A stretch of DNA of 64,000 bases from Pseudomonadota bacterium (GTDB taxonomy: Bacteria; Pseudomonadota; Alphaproteobacteria; Rhizobiales; Devosiaceae), in assembly GCA_023393475.1 (NCBI GenBank), contig JAEWLC010000030.1, positions 1 through 64,000 of the forward strand, given 5' to 3'. A program made the translations under genes and the position numbers. A model generated the notes under the pieces. It saw nothing but the letters and a program-made list of their open reading frames with translations, made no database searches and had not been told where the DNA came from. Positions 52,023 to 61,148 of the stretch are shown piece after piece (positions within the stretch are counted from its first letter, which is position 1; the number at the start of each line of letters is the position of its first letter).

Positions 52023-52436
52023 ATGAACGACTTTCTCTCCTCCCTGAAGATCGCGGCGACCGGCCTTCATGCGCAGCAGGCGCGCATGCGGGTGATCGCG
52101 GAGAACCTCGCCAACGTGGATTCCGCCGGCAAGACGCCGGAGGAGGACCCGTACCGGCGCAAGATCCCGACGTTCAAGGCGGTGATGGACCGGGAGGTCG
52201 GCGGCACCAAGGTCGAGATCGGGCGGATGGCCTTCGACCAGTCGGATTTCACCTCGCGCTACGAGCCTGGGCATCCGGCCGCCGACGCGACCGGGTACGT
52301 GAAGTACCCCAACGTCAATTCGCTGATCGAAACGATGGACATGCGGGAAGCCCAGCGCAGCTACGAGGCCAACCTCAACGTCGTCACCGTGACCCGGCAG
52401 ATGCTGGGCTCCACCCTCGATATCCTGCGCGGCTAA
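52023..52436 (+). CDS. flgC: Flagellar proximal rod protein FlgC
   Basis: A 137-residue rod protein. It contains LKIAATGLHAQQARMRVIAE with NLANVDSAGKTPEEDPYRRK and the C-terminal GYVKYPNVNSLIETMDMREA followed by QRSYEANLNVV, all typical of FlgC. It begins three bases after flgB. Confidence 0.96.
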   Translation: MNDFLSSLKIAATGLHAQQARMRVIAENLANVDSAGKTPEEDPYRRKIPTFKAVMDREVGGTKVEIGRMAFDQSDFTSRYEPGHPAADATGYVKYPNVNSLIETMDMREAQRSYEANLNVVTVTRQMLGSTLDILRG

Positions 52437-52452
52437 GCTCGGAGAACTCTGA

Positions 52453-52779
52453 ATGGCTATCCCAATTAACGCCGCGACCTCCGCCTATGCCAATGCAGCC
52501 AAGCTCATCAACCAGGGCGCAAAGCCGCAGGCGCTGAACCAGCTGGCCGAAGCGGGGCAGGGCAACGACTTCGCCAAGATGCTGGGGCAGGCGGTGCAAG
52601 GCGTCGTCGACAGCGGCAAGGTCGCCGATACCAAGGCGACGGACATGGTCAGCGGTCGCGCCGACATGGTCGACGTGGTGACCGCGATCAGCCAGACCGA
52701 GCTGGCGATGGACACGATGGTGGCCGTCCGCGACCGCGTGATCTCGGCATATGAGGAAATCATGCGGATGCCGATCTGA
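52453..52779 (+). CDS. fliE: Flagellar hook-basal body protein FliE
   Basis: A 108-residue protein that links the export gate and MS ring to the rod. The C-terminal helices are diagnostic: SGRADMVDVVTAISQTELAM followed by VAVRDRVISAYEEIMRMPI. It follows flgC by 16 bp with GGAGAACTCTGA before the ATG. Confidence 0.95.
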   Translation: MAIPINAATSAYANAAKLINQGAKPQALNQLAEAGQGNDFAKMLGQAVQGVVDSGKVADTKATDMVSGRADMVDVVTAISQTELAMDTMVAVRDRVISAYEEIMRMPI

Positions 52780-52848
52780 GGGATCGGCGACTCGCTGTAG
52801 CTCTAGCGGACAGAAGGTCCGGCTCATGCGCACGCTCTCCACCATCGC

Positions 52849-52906
52849 AGATGTCATCCCTGCTAGGGCAGGGATCCAGCTATCCGCTGGTGCTGGCTGG
52901 GTAGCG
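52849..52906. repeat. Half copy of REP-like element before fliQ
   Basis: ATGTCATCCCTGC followed by GGCAGGGATCCA and then CCGCTGGTGCTGGCTGG, matching the left arm and centre of the element at 59966-60051. The right arm is missing. It sits in the 162-bp gap between fliE and fliQ, an otherwise tight operon. Confidence 0.7.
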
Positions 52907-52941
52907 AGTGCCGGTGGCAAGGCCAGCTCCGGAGCCGCGGC

Positions 52942-53208
52942 ATGACCGGTGACGTCGTCCTCGACATTGCGCGTGAGGGCATCTGGGTGATGATCATGAT
53001 CGGTGGGCCGGTCATGATCGCGGGCCTGATCGTGGGCGTCGTGGTTGCGCTGTTCCAGGCGCTGACGCAGATCCAGGAGCAGACCCTGATCTTCGTGCCG
53101 AAGATTCTCGCCATCTTCATCACCATGCTGCTGACGCTGCCGTTCATGGGGGCGATCCTGGGCGGCTACATGAACCGAATCGCCGACCTGATCATGGTCG
53201 GCGGCTGA
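52942..53208 (+). CDS. fliQ: Flagellar export apparatus protein FliQ
   Basis: An 88-residue protein with two membrane helices: VMIMIGGPVMIAGLIVGVVV and FITMLLTLPFMGAILGG, separated by LFQALTQIQEQTLIFVPKI, the conserved FliQ loop. It forms part of the export gate with FliP and FliR. The ATG at 52942 follows GGAG. Two bases separate its stop from fliR. Confidence 0.95.
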   Translation: MTGDVVLDIAREGIWVMIMIGGPVMIAGLIVGVVVALFQALTQIQEQTLIFVPKILAIFITMLLTLPFMGAILGGYMNRIADLIMVGG

Positions 53209-53210
53209 CG

Positions 53211-53978
53211 ATGATCTCGCTCAACTGGCTGCCGCTGACGGCCTATGTCTACCTCCTGATCTTCGCCCGGGTCGGCTCGATGCTGATGCTGATCCCGGCG
53301 TTGGGCGAGGCGACAATCCCGGCGCGGATGCGGCTGGGCTTCGCGCTCGCCATGGCGGCGGTGCTCTATCCGTTCGTATCCGACCAGATTCCGCCGTTTC
53401 CGAGCGACCTGCTGGGCCTCGTTGCCATCCTTATCCATGAAATCATCGTGGGGCTGATCCTTGGCGGGATCGCCCGGCTGGCCGTATCCGGCACGCAGAC
53501 GGCGGGCGCCGTCATCGCGCAGGCCTCGGGACTGGCGCTGGCGCAGGCGACGGACCCGACCAACGGGGGAATGCAGGGCGTGCTGATCGGCGCGTTCCTG
53601 TCGATGCTCGGGATCACGCTGATCTTTGCCACGGACCTCCATCACGTCGCGCTATCGGCGGTGCATGACAGCTACCTGATCATGAGCCCGAGCGAGCCGC
53701 TCATGTTCGGGGATACGGCGCAGACGGTGATCGACGTCGTGTCCGGCGCGTTCGTGGTCGGGGTGCAGATGTCGGCACCGTTCATCGTGTTCGGGCTGGT
53801 GTTCAACCTGGGCATGGGCATTCTCAGCCGGCTGATGCCGCAGCTGCAGGTCTATTTCCTCGCCATGCCGGCGACGGTGGGGGTCGGGCTGATCCTGATG
53901 GCTCTGCTCATCACCATGATGATGGGGCTCTACCTGACCCATTTCGAGGGCGTGCTCGCGACGCTGCGCGGCGTCTAG
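53211..53978 (+). CDS. fliR: Flagellar export apparatus protein FliR
   Basis: A 255-residue protein with about six membrane helices. The pattern YLLIFARVGSMLMLIPALGE at the start, LILGGIARLAVSGTQTAGAVI, and AMPATVGVGLILMALLITMM at the end are typical of FliR. Its stop is immediately followed by the flhB ATG. Confidence 0.93.
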   Translation: MISLNWLPLTAYVYLLIFARVGSMLMLIPALGEATIPARMRLGFALAMAAVLYPFVSDQIPPFPSDLLGLVAILIHEIIVGLILGGIARLAVSGTQTAGAVIAQASGLALAQATDPTNGGMQGVLIGAFLSMLGITLIFATDLHHVALSAVHDSYLIMSPSEPLMFGDTAQTVIDVVSGAFVVGVQMSAPFIVFGLVFNLGMGILSRLMPQLQVYFLAMPATVGVGLILMALLITMMMGLYLTHFEGVLATLRGV

Positions 53979-55064
53979 ATGAGCGACGAAGCCCCCGAAC
54001 AGGAACAGAAAACAGAAGACCCCTCGGAACGAAAACTCCGGGATGCCCAGGAGAAGGGCAACGTCGTCAAGAGCCAGGAGGTCAACACCTGGTTCATCCT
54101 GTCCGGCTCGGCACTGGTCTTCGCGATGATGGCGGCGCCGACCAGCCAGAGCCTTGTCGGCACGCTCAAGATCCTGCTCGAGAATGCCGAGAAGTTCGAG
54201 GTGGGCAGCCAGGCGCTGAGCCAGTTCTGGAACGACCTCGCAGGATCGATCCTCCTCGTTGCGATCCTGCCATCGGCGGTGCTGATGGCGTTCGGCATCG
54301 CCGCCAATCTCATCCAGCACAGGCCGCTGCTCTCGCTGGAACCGATCAAGCCGAAGTTCGCCAAGATCAATCCGCTGGAAGGCGCCAAGCGCCTGTTCGG
54401 GATCGAGGCGCTGGTCAATTTCGGCAAGGGCCTGCTGAAGCTCGCGGTCGTCTCGGGCGTCTTGTGGTTCGTCCTCGTGCCCGAGATCGACAGCCTCGAG
54501 AACATGATCAACCTCGAGCCCGCGATGATCGCCCAGGACTTCATGGACCTGAGCCTCAAGATTTTCGGGGCGGTGCTGGCGGTGGTGACTCTCATCGCGA
54601 TTGCCGACTATGCCTACCAGCGCGCCCGCTGGTGGAACCGGTTGAAGATGACGGTCCAGGAAACGCGCGACGAGTACAAGCAGCAGGAAGGCGATCCCAA
54701 GGTCAAGGGACGCATCCGCGCCATCCGAATGGAGCGCAGCCGCAAGCGCATGATGGCGTCGGTGCCACAAGCGACCGTGGTGATCACCAACCCGACCCAT
54801 TTCGCGGTGGCGTTGAAATACGATCGGGACATGGCCGCCCCGCAATGCGTGGCGAAGGGCGCGGACGCGATCGCCTTCCGCATCCGCGAACTGGCCAAGG
54901 AGAACAACGTGCCGATCGTCGAGAACCCGCCGCTGGCGCGAGCGCTCTATGCGTCGGTGGATATCGACGAGACGATTCCGGCCGAGCACTTCAAGGCGGT
55001 GGCCGAGGTGATCGGCTTCGTTATGCGGCTGAAGCAGAAGCGCGGCTGGCGGGCAGCCGGGTAG
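53979..55064 (+). CDS. flhB: Flagellar export switch protein FlhB
   Basis: A 361-residue protein that switches export substrate specificity after hook completion. The acidic N-terminus contains EDPSERKLRDAQEKGNVVKS, four membrane helices follow, and the cytoplasmic domain carries the self-cleavage motif NPTH at residues 271-274 within TVVITNPTHFAVALKYD. It is the last gene of the plus-strand flagellar unit and is followed by a strong terminator. Confidence 0.96.
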   Translation: MSDEAPEQEQKTEDPSERKLRDAQEKGNVVKSQEVNTWFILSGSALVFAMMAAPTSQSLVGTLKILLENAEKFEVGSQALSQFWNDLAGSILLVAILPSAVLMAFGIAANLIQHRPLLSLEPIKPKFAKINPLEGAKRLFGIEALVNFGKGLLKLAVVSGVLWFVLVPEIDSLENMINLEPAMIAQDFMDLSLKIFGAVLAVVTLIAIADYAYQRARWWNRLKMTVQETRDEYKQQEGDPKVKGRIRAIRMERSRKRMMASVPQATVVITNPTHFAVALKYDRDMAAPQCVAKGADAIAFRIRELAKENNVPIVENPPLARALYASVDIDETIPAEHFKAVAEVIGFVMRLKQKRGWRAAG

Positions 55065-55114
55065 GGCAGGCCGCCCTTGTCCTCCCGTTCGGCGGCGAGG
55101 ATCACGGTAACAAA

Positions 55115-55138
55115 AAAGGCCCCGCGAGGGGCCTTTTC
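55115..55138 (+). terminator. Bidirectional terminator flhB / csp
   Basis: AAAAGGCCCC and GGGGCCTTTT (55115-55138) with a GCGA loop: T-run on both strands. It ends the flhB transcript and can also end the convergent cold-shock gene. Confidence 0.85.
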
Positions 55139-55171
55139 GCTGTCAGACCGTCCCGAGGGACGGCTCAAACA

Positions 55172-55378
55172 TCAGAGGGCGCGGAGGTTCGTCGCCGAAA
55201 CCTTGCCGTCACGGCCCTTCTCGAGCTCGTAGCTGACCTTCTGGCCCTCGTTGAGGGTCGACAGGCCCGAGCGCTCAACGGCGGAGATGTGGACGAATGC
55301 GTCCTTCGAACCGTCGTTCGGCTGAATGAAGCCGAAGCCCTTGGTGGTGTTGAAGAATTTCACGGTGCCTTCGATCAC
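55172..55378 (-). CDS. Cold-shock domain protein (CspA family)
   Basis: A 68-residue nucleic-acid-binding protein. RNP1 is KGFGFIQP and RNP2 is AFVHISAV. The start is a GTG at 55378 with AAAGG eight bases upstream, giving MIEGTVKFFN; a longer upstream ATG would add residues no CspA has. About 200 bp of non-coding sequence upstream could be a long leader, as in other cold-shock genes. Confidence 0.92.
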   Translation of the reverse strand: MIEGTVKFFNTTKGFGFIQPNDGSKDAFVHISAVERSGLSTLNEGQKVSYELEKGRDGKVSATNLRAL

Positions 55379-55578
55379 GATGGCGGCCTTTCTATTGTCG
55401 TGCGCGGGATCTTCCCGAGGTCGCACTGCGTTCCGGCTACGGCGACATACCGCATCCGGTCTAAACGTTCACAATATCAAGGTAGCCAGAAGACCAATTG
55501 GTCCCGTGGGGTAGCACGTGATGTCAGCGAAACGTACGGACGCTAGATGAGGCATCATTGCGCCATAATCAAGGCTGT
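55379..55578 (-). promoter_or_regulatory. Upstream region of the cold-shock gene
   Basis: 200 bp without a gene. It contains the perfect 12-bp palindrome GACCAATTGGTC (55492-55503), about 115 bp before the GTG. A promoter and long 5' leader are likely; I could not define the transcription start. Confidence 0.4.
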
Positions 55579-55914
55579 TTAGCGCGACGGAGCCAAATCA
55601 ATTTCATCGACAATTCGTTCGAAGCTCTCGGCGTCGCTGCGGACGCGGTAGAGCAGCGGGCCAGTCTCGTGCGGCACGATCGCGGTGACCTGACAGGTGG
55701 CCGCCGGCCGGGCGATGTCACGCGAGCCGCGCGCCATGGCGAGGCGCTCGCCGACGCGATAGGCGTGCACGGGCCTGGCGGTGGTGGGCTGAGGCTGGCG
55801 CTTGAACTCTACAGCGCCGTCGAAGTCTGACGGCGCGGCAGGGCGGGCCTTTTTGGTCTTGGCAATGGCGTCGCGCCGCGTCACCGGCACGGCGATGCTC
55901 TTGTACTTTTCCAC
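55579..55914 (-). CDS. Conserved small protein, hypothetical
   Basis: A 111-residue basic protein. The C-terminal half, with YRVGERLAMARGSRDIARPA followed by CQVTAIVPHETGPLLYRVRS and FERIVDEIDLAP, reads like a small beta-rich domain seen in hypothetical proteins of Hyphomicrobiales. A GTG at 55914 (MEKYKSIAVP) has GGGAC upstream and looks like the true start; the frame is open 26 codons further. Function unknown. Confidence 0.6.
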   Translation of the reverse strand: MEKYKSIAVPVTRRDAIAKTKKARPAAPSDFDGAVEFKRQPQPTTARPVHAYRVGERLAMARGSRDIARPAATCQVTAIVPHETGPLLYRVRSDAESFERIVDEIDLAPSR

Positions 55915-56161
55915 GAATGTCCCTGGATACGGGTACGCCGCTACGGTTGTAGCGCCGGTAGGTCTGGCCTGAGCCTTTGGATATCCTAGCACGAAGAGGC
56001 TGGGAGTGATACCCGAAGCGGCGCCCGATGCCGCTAGATGGCCGCAAAAACGCCCTCGCGGGCGGGGATAACGCCTTTGCTGCTACCCAAGCGACAAACC
56101 CATTTGCTAGACCTCTTTAAAGGCCGATTCGGCGCGATTTCCCCTGGGGCTTAACCAGCGC

Positions 56162-58717
56162 ATGGCACCTCTGCCGCTCGACGAGGACAATTACCCAACC
56201 CCGCTGCTGAACAAGGGGCGTCCCGCAGCCGGATTGTGGCGCGTCGTCGCGCTGGCCGCGTTCTTCATCCTCCTGGCCGTGCTGATCGCGACGGTGGGCG
56301 ACCAGATTCCGTCCGACCTCATCCTCATCTTCCTCGGCCTTCTCGCCGTGGTCGGGGTGTTCTGCCTGTTCGCCATCGCGGCCGGGCTGTTCCGGTTCTC
56401 GGCGAGCGAAGATACGCAGACGCTGAGCCGTGCCGTGGTCGACAGCCTGCCGTTCGGGGCGCTGGTGACCGACCGCGAAGGCAAGATCAGCTACGTCAAC
56501 GCGCATTACGGCGAGTTTCCCGGCGGCCTGACGGACGGGGTGCCGGTGTCGGTGCCGCGGCTCTTTGCCGGCGAGCCCGAGGCGGCCGAGGCGATCTATC
56601 GGCTGGCGCGTGCGGCGCGCGACGGACGGCCGGCGCTCGAGGATATCCGCATCATCGGCGGGCTCGGCGGTTCGATTGGCGGGTCGACCAAGCCGTTCTG
56701 GTATCGTGTCGGCGTGCGAGCGCTGCCCTCGACCGGCGAGGGCGGTAAGCCGCTGGTGCTGTGGACGGTCGAGGACATCACCCGTGATCGCGAGCGGCAG
56801 GACCATGCGTTCGTCGAGCTGCAGCGGGCCATCGACTATCTCGACCATGCCCCCGCGGGCTTCTTTTCCGCCGACGCGCAGGGCCGGGTGCAGTATCTCA
56901 ACTCCACCCTCGCCGACTGGCTTGGCTACGACCTGGCCGAGTTCGAGTCCGCTGCGATCCGGCTCGACGACATCGTGCGTGGCGACGGCTCGAGCCTCCT
57001 CATGGGCGGGCGGGCTGACGGCGAGATCCGCACCGAAATCATCGACATCGACCTCGTCCGGCGCAACGGCACTACCTTCCCGGTGCGGCTGATGCACCGT
57101 GCGGCGCGGCTTGCCGATGGTGAGCTGGGCGAGACGCGGACGCTCGTGCTGGACCGGCGGCAGGGTGTCGACAAGGAAGAGGCGCTAAGGGCGGCGGAGG
57201 TACGGTTCTCGCGCTTCTTCAACGACACGCCGTTTGCCATCGCGACGCTGGACGAGGCGGGCCGGATCGTCCGGACCAACGCGCCGTTCAGCCGGATCTT
57301 CGACTGGCACGGCGGCGACAAGTCGATCGAGATGCAGCCGATGGTCGAACTGCTGGCCGAGAGCAACCGCGAGGCGTTCCAGAAGGCGGTGGCGGCAGTT
57401 CTCGCCAGCCGCTCCGAGATCGATCCGGTGGATGCGGTGCTGGCTGGCACCAGCGACCACGCGGTCCGGCTGTACGTCTCGAGCTCCGAAGGCGGCGAGG
57501 GCGGCGCCGAGCGCATCAACCTCTATGCCCTCGACATGACCGAGCAGCGCAAGCTCGAGGCGCAGTTCGCCCAGGGCCAGAAGATGCAGGCCGTGGGGCA
57601 GCTGGCAGGCGGCGTGGCGCACGACTTCAACAACGTGCTGACCGCGATCATCGGCTTCTCCGACCTGCTGCTGCTCAAGCACAAGCCGGGCGACCCGAGC
57701 TTTGCCGACCTGATGTCGATCAAGAACAGCGCCAACCGCGCCGCCGGGCTGACGCGCCAGCTGCTGGCCTTCTCGCGCCGGCAGACGCTGCGGCCGCAGG
57801 TGCTGGAAGTGCCGGGTCATCTCGATGACCTTACTGTGCTGCTGAAGCGCCTGATCGGGGAGCAGATCACGCTCGGCGTCGAGCATGCGGCCAATGTCTG
57901 GCCGGTGAAGGCCGACCTCGTGCAGCTCGAGCAGGTGGTGGTGAACCTCGTCGTCAACGCGCGCGACGCCATGCCGAACGGCGGCACGATCACCATCCGC
58001 ACCCGCGACGTCACCGAGCAGGAGGCGCTGGGCTTCACCTATCGCGGCATGCCGCCGGCCGACTACGTGCTGATCGAGGTCGAGGATACGGGCACCGGCA
58101 TGCCGGCCGAGATCATGGAGAAGATTTTCGAGCCGTTCTTTTCGACCAAGGAACTCGGCAAGGGCACCGGCCTCGGACTTTCGACGGTGTACGGCATCGT
58201 CAAGCAGAGCTCGGGCTTCATCTATGTCGATTCCGTCGTCGGCAAGGGCACGACCTTCCGCATCTTCCTGCCGCGCCACATTCCGAGCGACGGCGAGGTT
58301 CCGGTCAAGGTGGCGGCCGCCCCCGTGCGCGACCTTACCGGGCACGAGCGCATCCTCATCGTCGAGGACGAGGACAGCGTGCGCTCGTTCTCGGCGCGCG
58401 CGCTCCGCACCACCGGCTACGAGGTGTTCGAGGCCGATTCCGGCGACGAAGCGCTCTTCGTGCTGGAGGACATCGACTACAAGATCGACCTGATGATCTC
58501 GGACGTTGTGATGCCCGAGATGGACGGGCCGACGCTGCTGACCCATGTCCGCGAAAAGATGCCGGACCTCAAGGTGATCTTCGTTTCCGGCTATGCCGAG
58601 GAGAACGTGCGGCAGGACATCGCCGACAACACCAGTGTCGAGTTCCTGCCCAAACCGTACTCGCTCGACCAGATTAACTCGAAGGTGAAGGAAGTGCTGG
58701 GGAAGGCGGCGGAGTAG
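56162..58717 (+). CDS. cckA: Hybrid histidine kinase CckA
   Basis: An 851-residue membrane kinase that starts the CckA-ChpT-CtrA phosphorelay. Two membrane spans are at about residues 27-75. PAS domains follow, then the HisKA helix QKMQAVGQLAGGVAHDFNNV with the phosphorylated His487, the ATPase domain (NLVVNARDAMPNGG; GTGLGLSTVYGIVKQSSG), and a C-terminal receiver with the phospho-acceptor Asp781 in DLMISDVVMPEMDG. The VAHDFNN signature and overall order identify it as CckA rather than a generic hybrid kinase. CtrA boxes lie in the flagellar genes just upstream. Confidence 0.93.
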   Translation: MAPLPLDEDNYPTPLLNKGRPAAGLWRVVALAAFFILLAVLIATVGDQIPSDLILIFLGLLAVVGVFCLFAIAAGLFRFSASEDTQTLSRAVVDSLPFGALVTDREGKISYVNAHYGEFPGGLTDGVPVSVPRLFAGEPEAAEAIYRLARAARDGRPALEDIRIIGGLGGSIGGSTKPFWYRVGVRALPSTGEGGKPLVLWTVEDITRDRERQDHAFVELQRAIDYLDHAPAGFFSADAQGRVQYLNSTLADWLGYDLAEFESAAIRLDDIVRGDGSSLLMGGRADGEIRTEIIDIDLVRRNGTTFPVRLMHRAARLADGELGETRTLVLDRRQGVDKEEALRAAEVRFSRFFNDTPFAIATLDEAGRIVRTNAPFSRIFDWHGGDKSIEMQPMVELLAESNREAFQKAVAAVLASRSEIDPVDAVLAGTSDHAVRLYVSSSEGGEGGAERINLYALDMTEQRKLEAQFAQGQKMQAVGQLAGGVAHDFNNVLTAIIGFSDLLLLKHKPGDPSFADLMSIKNSANRAAGLTRQLLAFSRRQTLRPQVLEVPGHLDDLTVLLKRLIGEQITLGVEHAANVWPVKADLVQLEQVVVNLVVNARDAMPNGGTITIRTRDVTEQEALGFTYRGMPPADYVLIEVEDTGTGMPAEIMEKIFEPFFSTKELGKGTGLGLSTVYGIVKQSSGFIYVDSVVGKGTTFRIFLPRHIPSDGEVPVKVAAAPVRDLTGHERILIVEDEDSVRSFSARALRTTGYEVFEADSGDEALFVLEDIDYKIDLMISDVVMPEMDGPTLLTHVREKMPDLKVIFVSGYAEENVRQDIADNTSVEFLPKPYSLDQINSKVKEVLGKAAE

Positions 58718-58740
58718 CGTTCCGGCGTGCATGAGCCTAT

Positions 58741-59928
58741 ATGGCTCGAATGGATACGAGCCTCCCCAAGATCGACCAGTTCCTCGCCGCCCTCGAAGCC
58801 GCCGTCGCCGACGGCACGCTGGTGCGCCTGGCGCTTCGCATGCCGTTCGGCGCCGACGAGACGCTGAAGAGCGTCGACATCAAGCCGGCCATCATCCGCG
58901 ATGCGCTTAAGCTCAGCTTCACCTTCCATCACCAGACGCGCGACCTGACGCAGAACCATCCGCCCGCTGGAGCGATCGGACAGCTCCGCCGCCTGATGGA
59001 GAAGGATTTCCGCCAGGCCTTCCTGTTCACGACGGCGTTCGATCTGCAATACGACGCGCAGGGCAAGACGCCGCGGTTGAAGCAGACCGAGGCGACCAGC
59101 AAGGAGGCTGCTGGCCTGACCCATGATCGCGCCAAGGTGCGGCCGATTGCGGCCGAGGGCCGGCCGTGGCTGGCGGCGCTGGGCGTCACCGGCGCCGATG
59201 GGCAGGTGCTCAAGGCCTCGGGCGACAAGTTCCGGCAGATCAACCGCTACGTCGAAATCCTCGGCCCGCTGCTGAAGGCGATCCCCGAGGACCGGCTGAA
59301 GAAGGTGGTCGATATGGGTGCCGGCAAGGGCTACCTGACCTTCGCCGTGGCCGACTATCTCAAGCAGACGCTGCACCGGCCGACCGAAGTGGTCGGCGTC
59401 GAGTTCCGGCCGGACCTCGTCGAGTTCTGCAACACGACCGCCGGCGAGACGGGCAGCGACAACCTGAGCTTTGCGCAGGGAACGATCGAGAACTTCGATT
59501 CGACCGGCGCGGACGCGCTGATCGCGCTCCATGCCTGCGATACCGCGACGGACGATGCGATCGCCAAGGGGATCGCGGCCGGCTCCGAGTTGATCGTGGT
59601 GGCGCCGTGCTGCCACAAGCAGATCCGGCGGGAAATGGAGACTTCGAACCGCGGCAACGCGCTGGATTTCGTCACCCGTCACGGCATCTTCCTCGAGCGC
59701 CAGGCCGAAATGGTCACCGACGCCATGCGCGCCATGATCCTCGAGCACTACGGCTATTCGACCAAGGTGTTCGAGTTCATCTCGGACGTCCACACGCCCA
59801 AGAACGTGCTGATCGTCGCCACAAAGACGAAGCGCGGCAAGGATGCCGGGGCGCTGAAGAAACTCGCCGAGGCGAAGGAGTTCTTCGGGATACGGAAGCA
59901 CTATCTCGAGGACGCGGTGGGGCTTTAG
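58741..59928 (+). CDS. Methyltransf_32-type SAM-dependent methyltransferase
   Basis: A 395-residue protein. The C-terminal half has VVDMGAGKGYLTFAVADYL (SAM motif I), VVGVEFRPDLVEFCN, LIALHACDTATDDAIAKGIA and APCCHKQIRREM, as in the METTL25/RRNAD1 type. The N-terminal half (about 170 residues) is unassigned. The ATG at 58741 has no strong ribosome site; Met4 at 58750 is the alternative. Substrate unknown. Confidence 0.85.
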   Translation: MARMDTSLPKIDQFLAALEAAVADGTLVRLALRMPFGADETLKSVDIKPAIIRDALKLSFTFHHQTRDLTQNHPPAGAIGQLRRLMEKDFRQAFLFTTAFDLQYDAQGKTPRLKQTEATSKEAAGLTHDRAKVRPIAAEGRPWLAALGVTGADGQVLKASGDKFRQINRYVEILGPLLKAIPEDRLKKVVDMGAGKGYLTFAVADYLKQTLHRPTEVVGVEFRPDLVEFCNTTAGETGSDNLSFAQGTIENFDSTGADALIALHACDTATDDAIAKGIAAGSELIVVAPCCHKQIRREMETSNRGNALDFVTRHGIFLERQAEMVTDAMRAMILEHYGYSTKVFEFISDVHTPKNVLIVATKTKRGKDAGALKKLAEAKEFFGIRKHYLEDAVGL

Positions 59929-59965
59929 GGGCCCCATCTGTTCGCCAGCGCGCGCCTCACACCAG

Positions 59966-60051
59966 ATGTCATCCCTGCGGAGGCAGGGATCCATCTCTCA
60001 GCTGGCGCTGGCTGCGCGTTGGATCCCTGCCTTCGCAGGGATGACAACGGT
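59966..60051. repeat. Large REP-like inverted repeat
   Basis: Left arm TGTCATCCCTGC plus AGGCAGGGATCCA (59967-59993) and right arm TGGATCCCTGCC plus GCAGGGATGACA (60020-60046) form a long imperfect hairpin, with a centre GCTGGCGCTGGCTG. It lies between the convergent methyltransferase and aldo/keto reductase genes. The half copy near 52.85 kb shares its left arm and centre. Confidence 0.8.
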
Positions 60052-60072
60052 GTTTGCGGCAGACCTGGTTGC

Positions 60073-61104
60073 TTACGCCACGCGGCCGTTCGGCAGCGGC
60101 GTGCCCGGCGCCGCGAGCTTGCGGTCCGCCAGCGCGTCCCAAAGGGCATCCGGCACCTTCAAGTTCCACCAGTCGAGGATGCCGTTCAGTTCGGCGGGGG
60201 ACTTGGGGCCGGGGGTGATGTTGCAGATGGCCTTGTGGGCCAGCGGGAACTGCAGGGCGACGGCGCCGATCGGGGTGTCGAACTCCTTGCAGAGCGCCTC
60301 GAGCTCAGCGACGCGCTGGATGATGTGCGCCGGCGCATCGGCGTAGTTCCACTTGCCCGTGCCCATCAAGGCGCCGCCGTTGAAGGGGCCGCCGCAGACG
60401 ACCGAGGCGCCGCGTTCGAGACAGGTGGCGAGGAACGGGGACAGCGAGGTCTGCTCGAGCAAGGTGTAGCGGCCGGCGAGCAGGAACACGTCCCAGTCGC
60501 CGAGCTTGAAGGCTTCCATGATCACCTCCCACTCGTTGACGCCGAGGCCGATGGCCTTGACCTTGCCCGATGCCTTGAGCTCGGTCAGCGCCTTGTAGCC
60601 GCCTTCCTCCGCCAGTTGCTTCCAGTAGATGGCGTTCTGCTCGGGGCTGTGCGTGGCAACGCCGATGTCGTGGAGGTAGAGGATGTCGATCCGGCTGAGG
60701 CCGAGGCGCTGCAGGCTCGCTTCGTAGGAGCGCATCACGCCGGCATAGGTGTAGTCGTAGACCTGCTCGAACGGGAACGGCTTGGCCCAGGCGTGGCCGT
60801 AGTCGCGCTCCTTTTCGGACTGGATGGGGCGGAGCAGGCGGCCGACCTTGCTGGAAAGCACGATGCCATCGGTGTGGTAGCGGAGGCCGTCGCCCATCAG
60901 GTGCTCGGAGCGGCCGTAGCCGTATTGCGGTGCCGTATCGAAGTAGCGGATGCCGGCATCGAGTGCGGCGGTGACGGTGTCGCGGGCCTGCTGGTCGGGC
61001 ACGTCCTGGAAGATGCCGGCCAGTGTGGCGCCGCCGAGGCCGAGTTCGGTCAGTTCCAGATCGGTGCGGCCGACGCGGCGGGTGTTGAAGGCTTTGGCGC
61101 TCAT
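60073..61104 (-). CDS. Aldo/keto reductase (aldose dehydrogenase-like)
   Basis: A 343-residue AKR of the D-threo-aldose/L-fucose dehydrogenase group. It contains RVGRTDLELTELGLGGATLA, DAGIRYFDTAPQYGYGRSEH with the catalytic Asp and Tyr, SSKVGRLL with the catalytic Lys, and YLHDIG with His. Such enzymes oxidise or reduce free sugars. The ATG at 61104 (MSAKAFNTRRVG) is preferred over an upstream one 18 codons away. An 18-bp palindrome lies 45 bp upstream; AraD1 is nearby. Confidence 0.9.
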   Translation of the reverse strand: MSAKAFNTRRVGRTDLELTELGLGGATLAGIFQDVPDQQARDTVTAALDAGIRYFDTAPQYGYGRSEHLMGDGLRYHTDGIVLSSKVGRLLRPIQSEKERDYGHAWAKPFPFEQVYDYTYAGVMRSYEASLQRLGLSRIDILYLHDIGVATHSPEQNAIYWKQLAEEGGYKALTELKASGKVKAIGLGVNEWEVIMEAFKLGDWDVFLLAGRYTLLEQTSLSPFLATCLERGASVVCGGPFNGGALMGTGKWNYADAPAHIIQRVAELEALCKEFDTPIGAVALQFPLAHKAICNITPGPKSPAELNGILDWWNLKVPDALWDALADRKLAAPGTPLPNGRVA

Positions 61105-61148
61105 TCTCGAGAATTCTCCCCTGGACCCGCGGCTCGCGACGGCGGCGG

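Noticed and set aside
56117..56131. CtrA box upstream of cckA (TTAA-AGGCCGA-TTCG)
   Set aside because: Two mismatches in the second half site; too weak to call.
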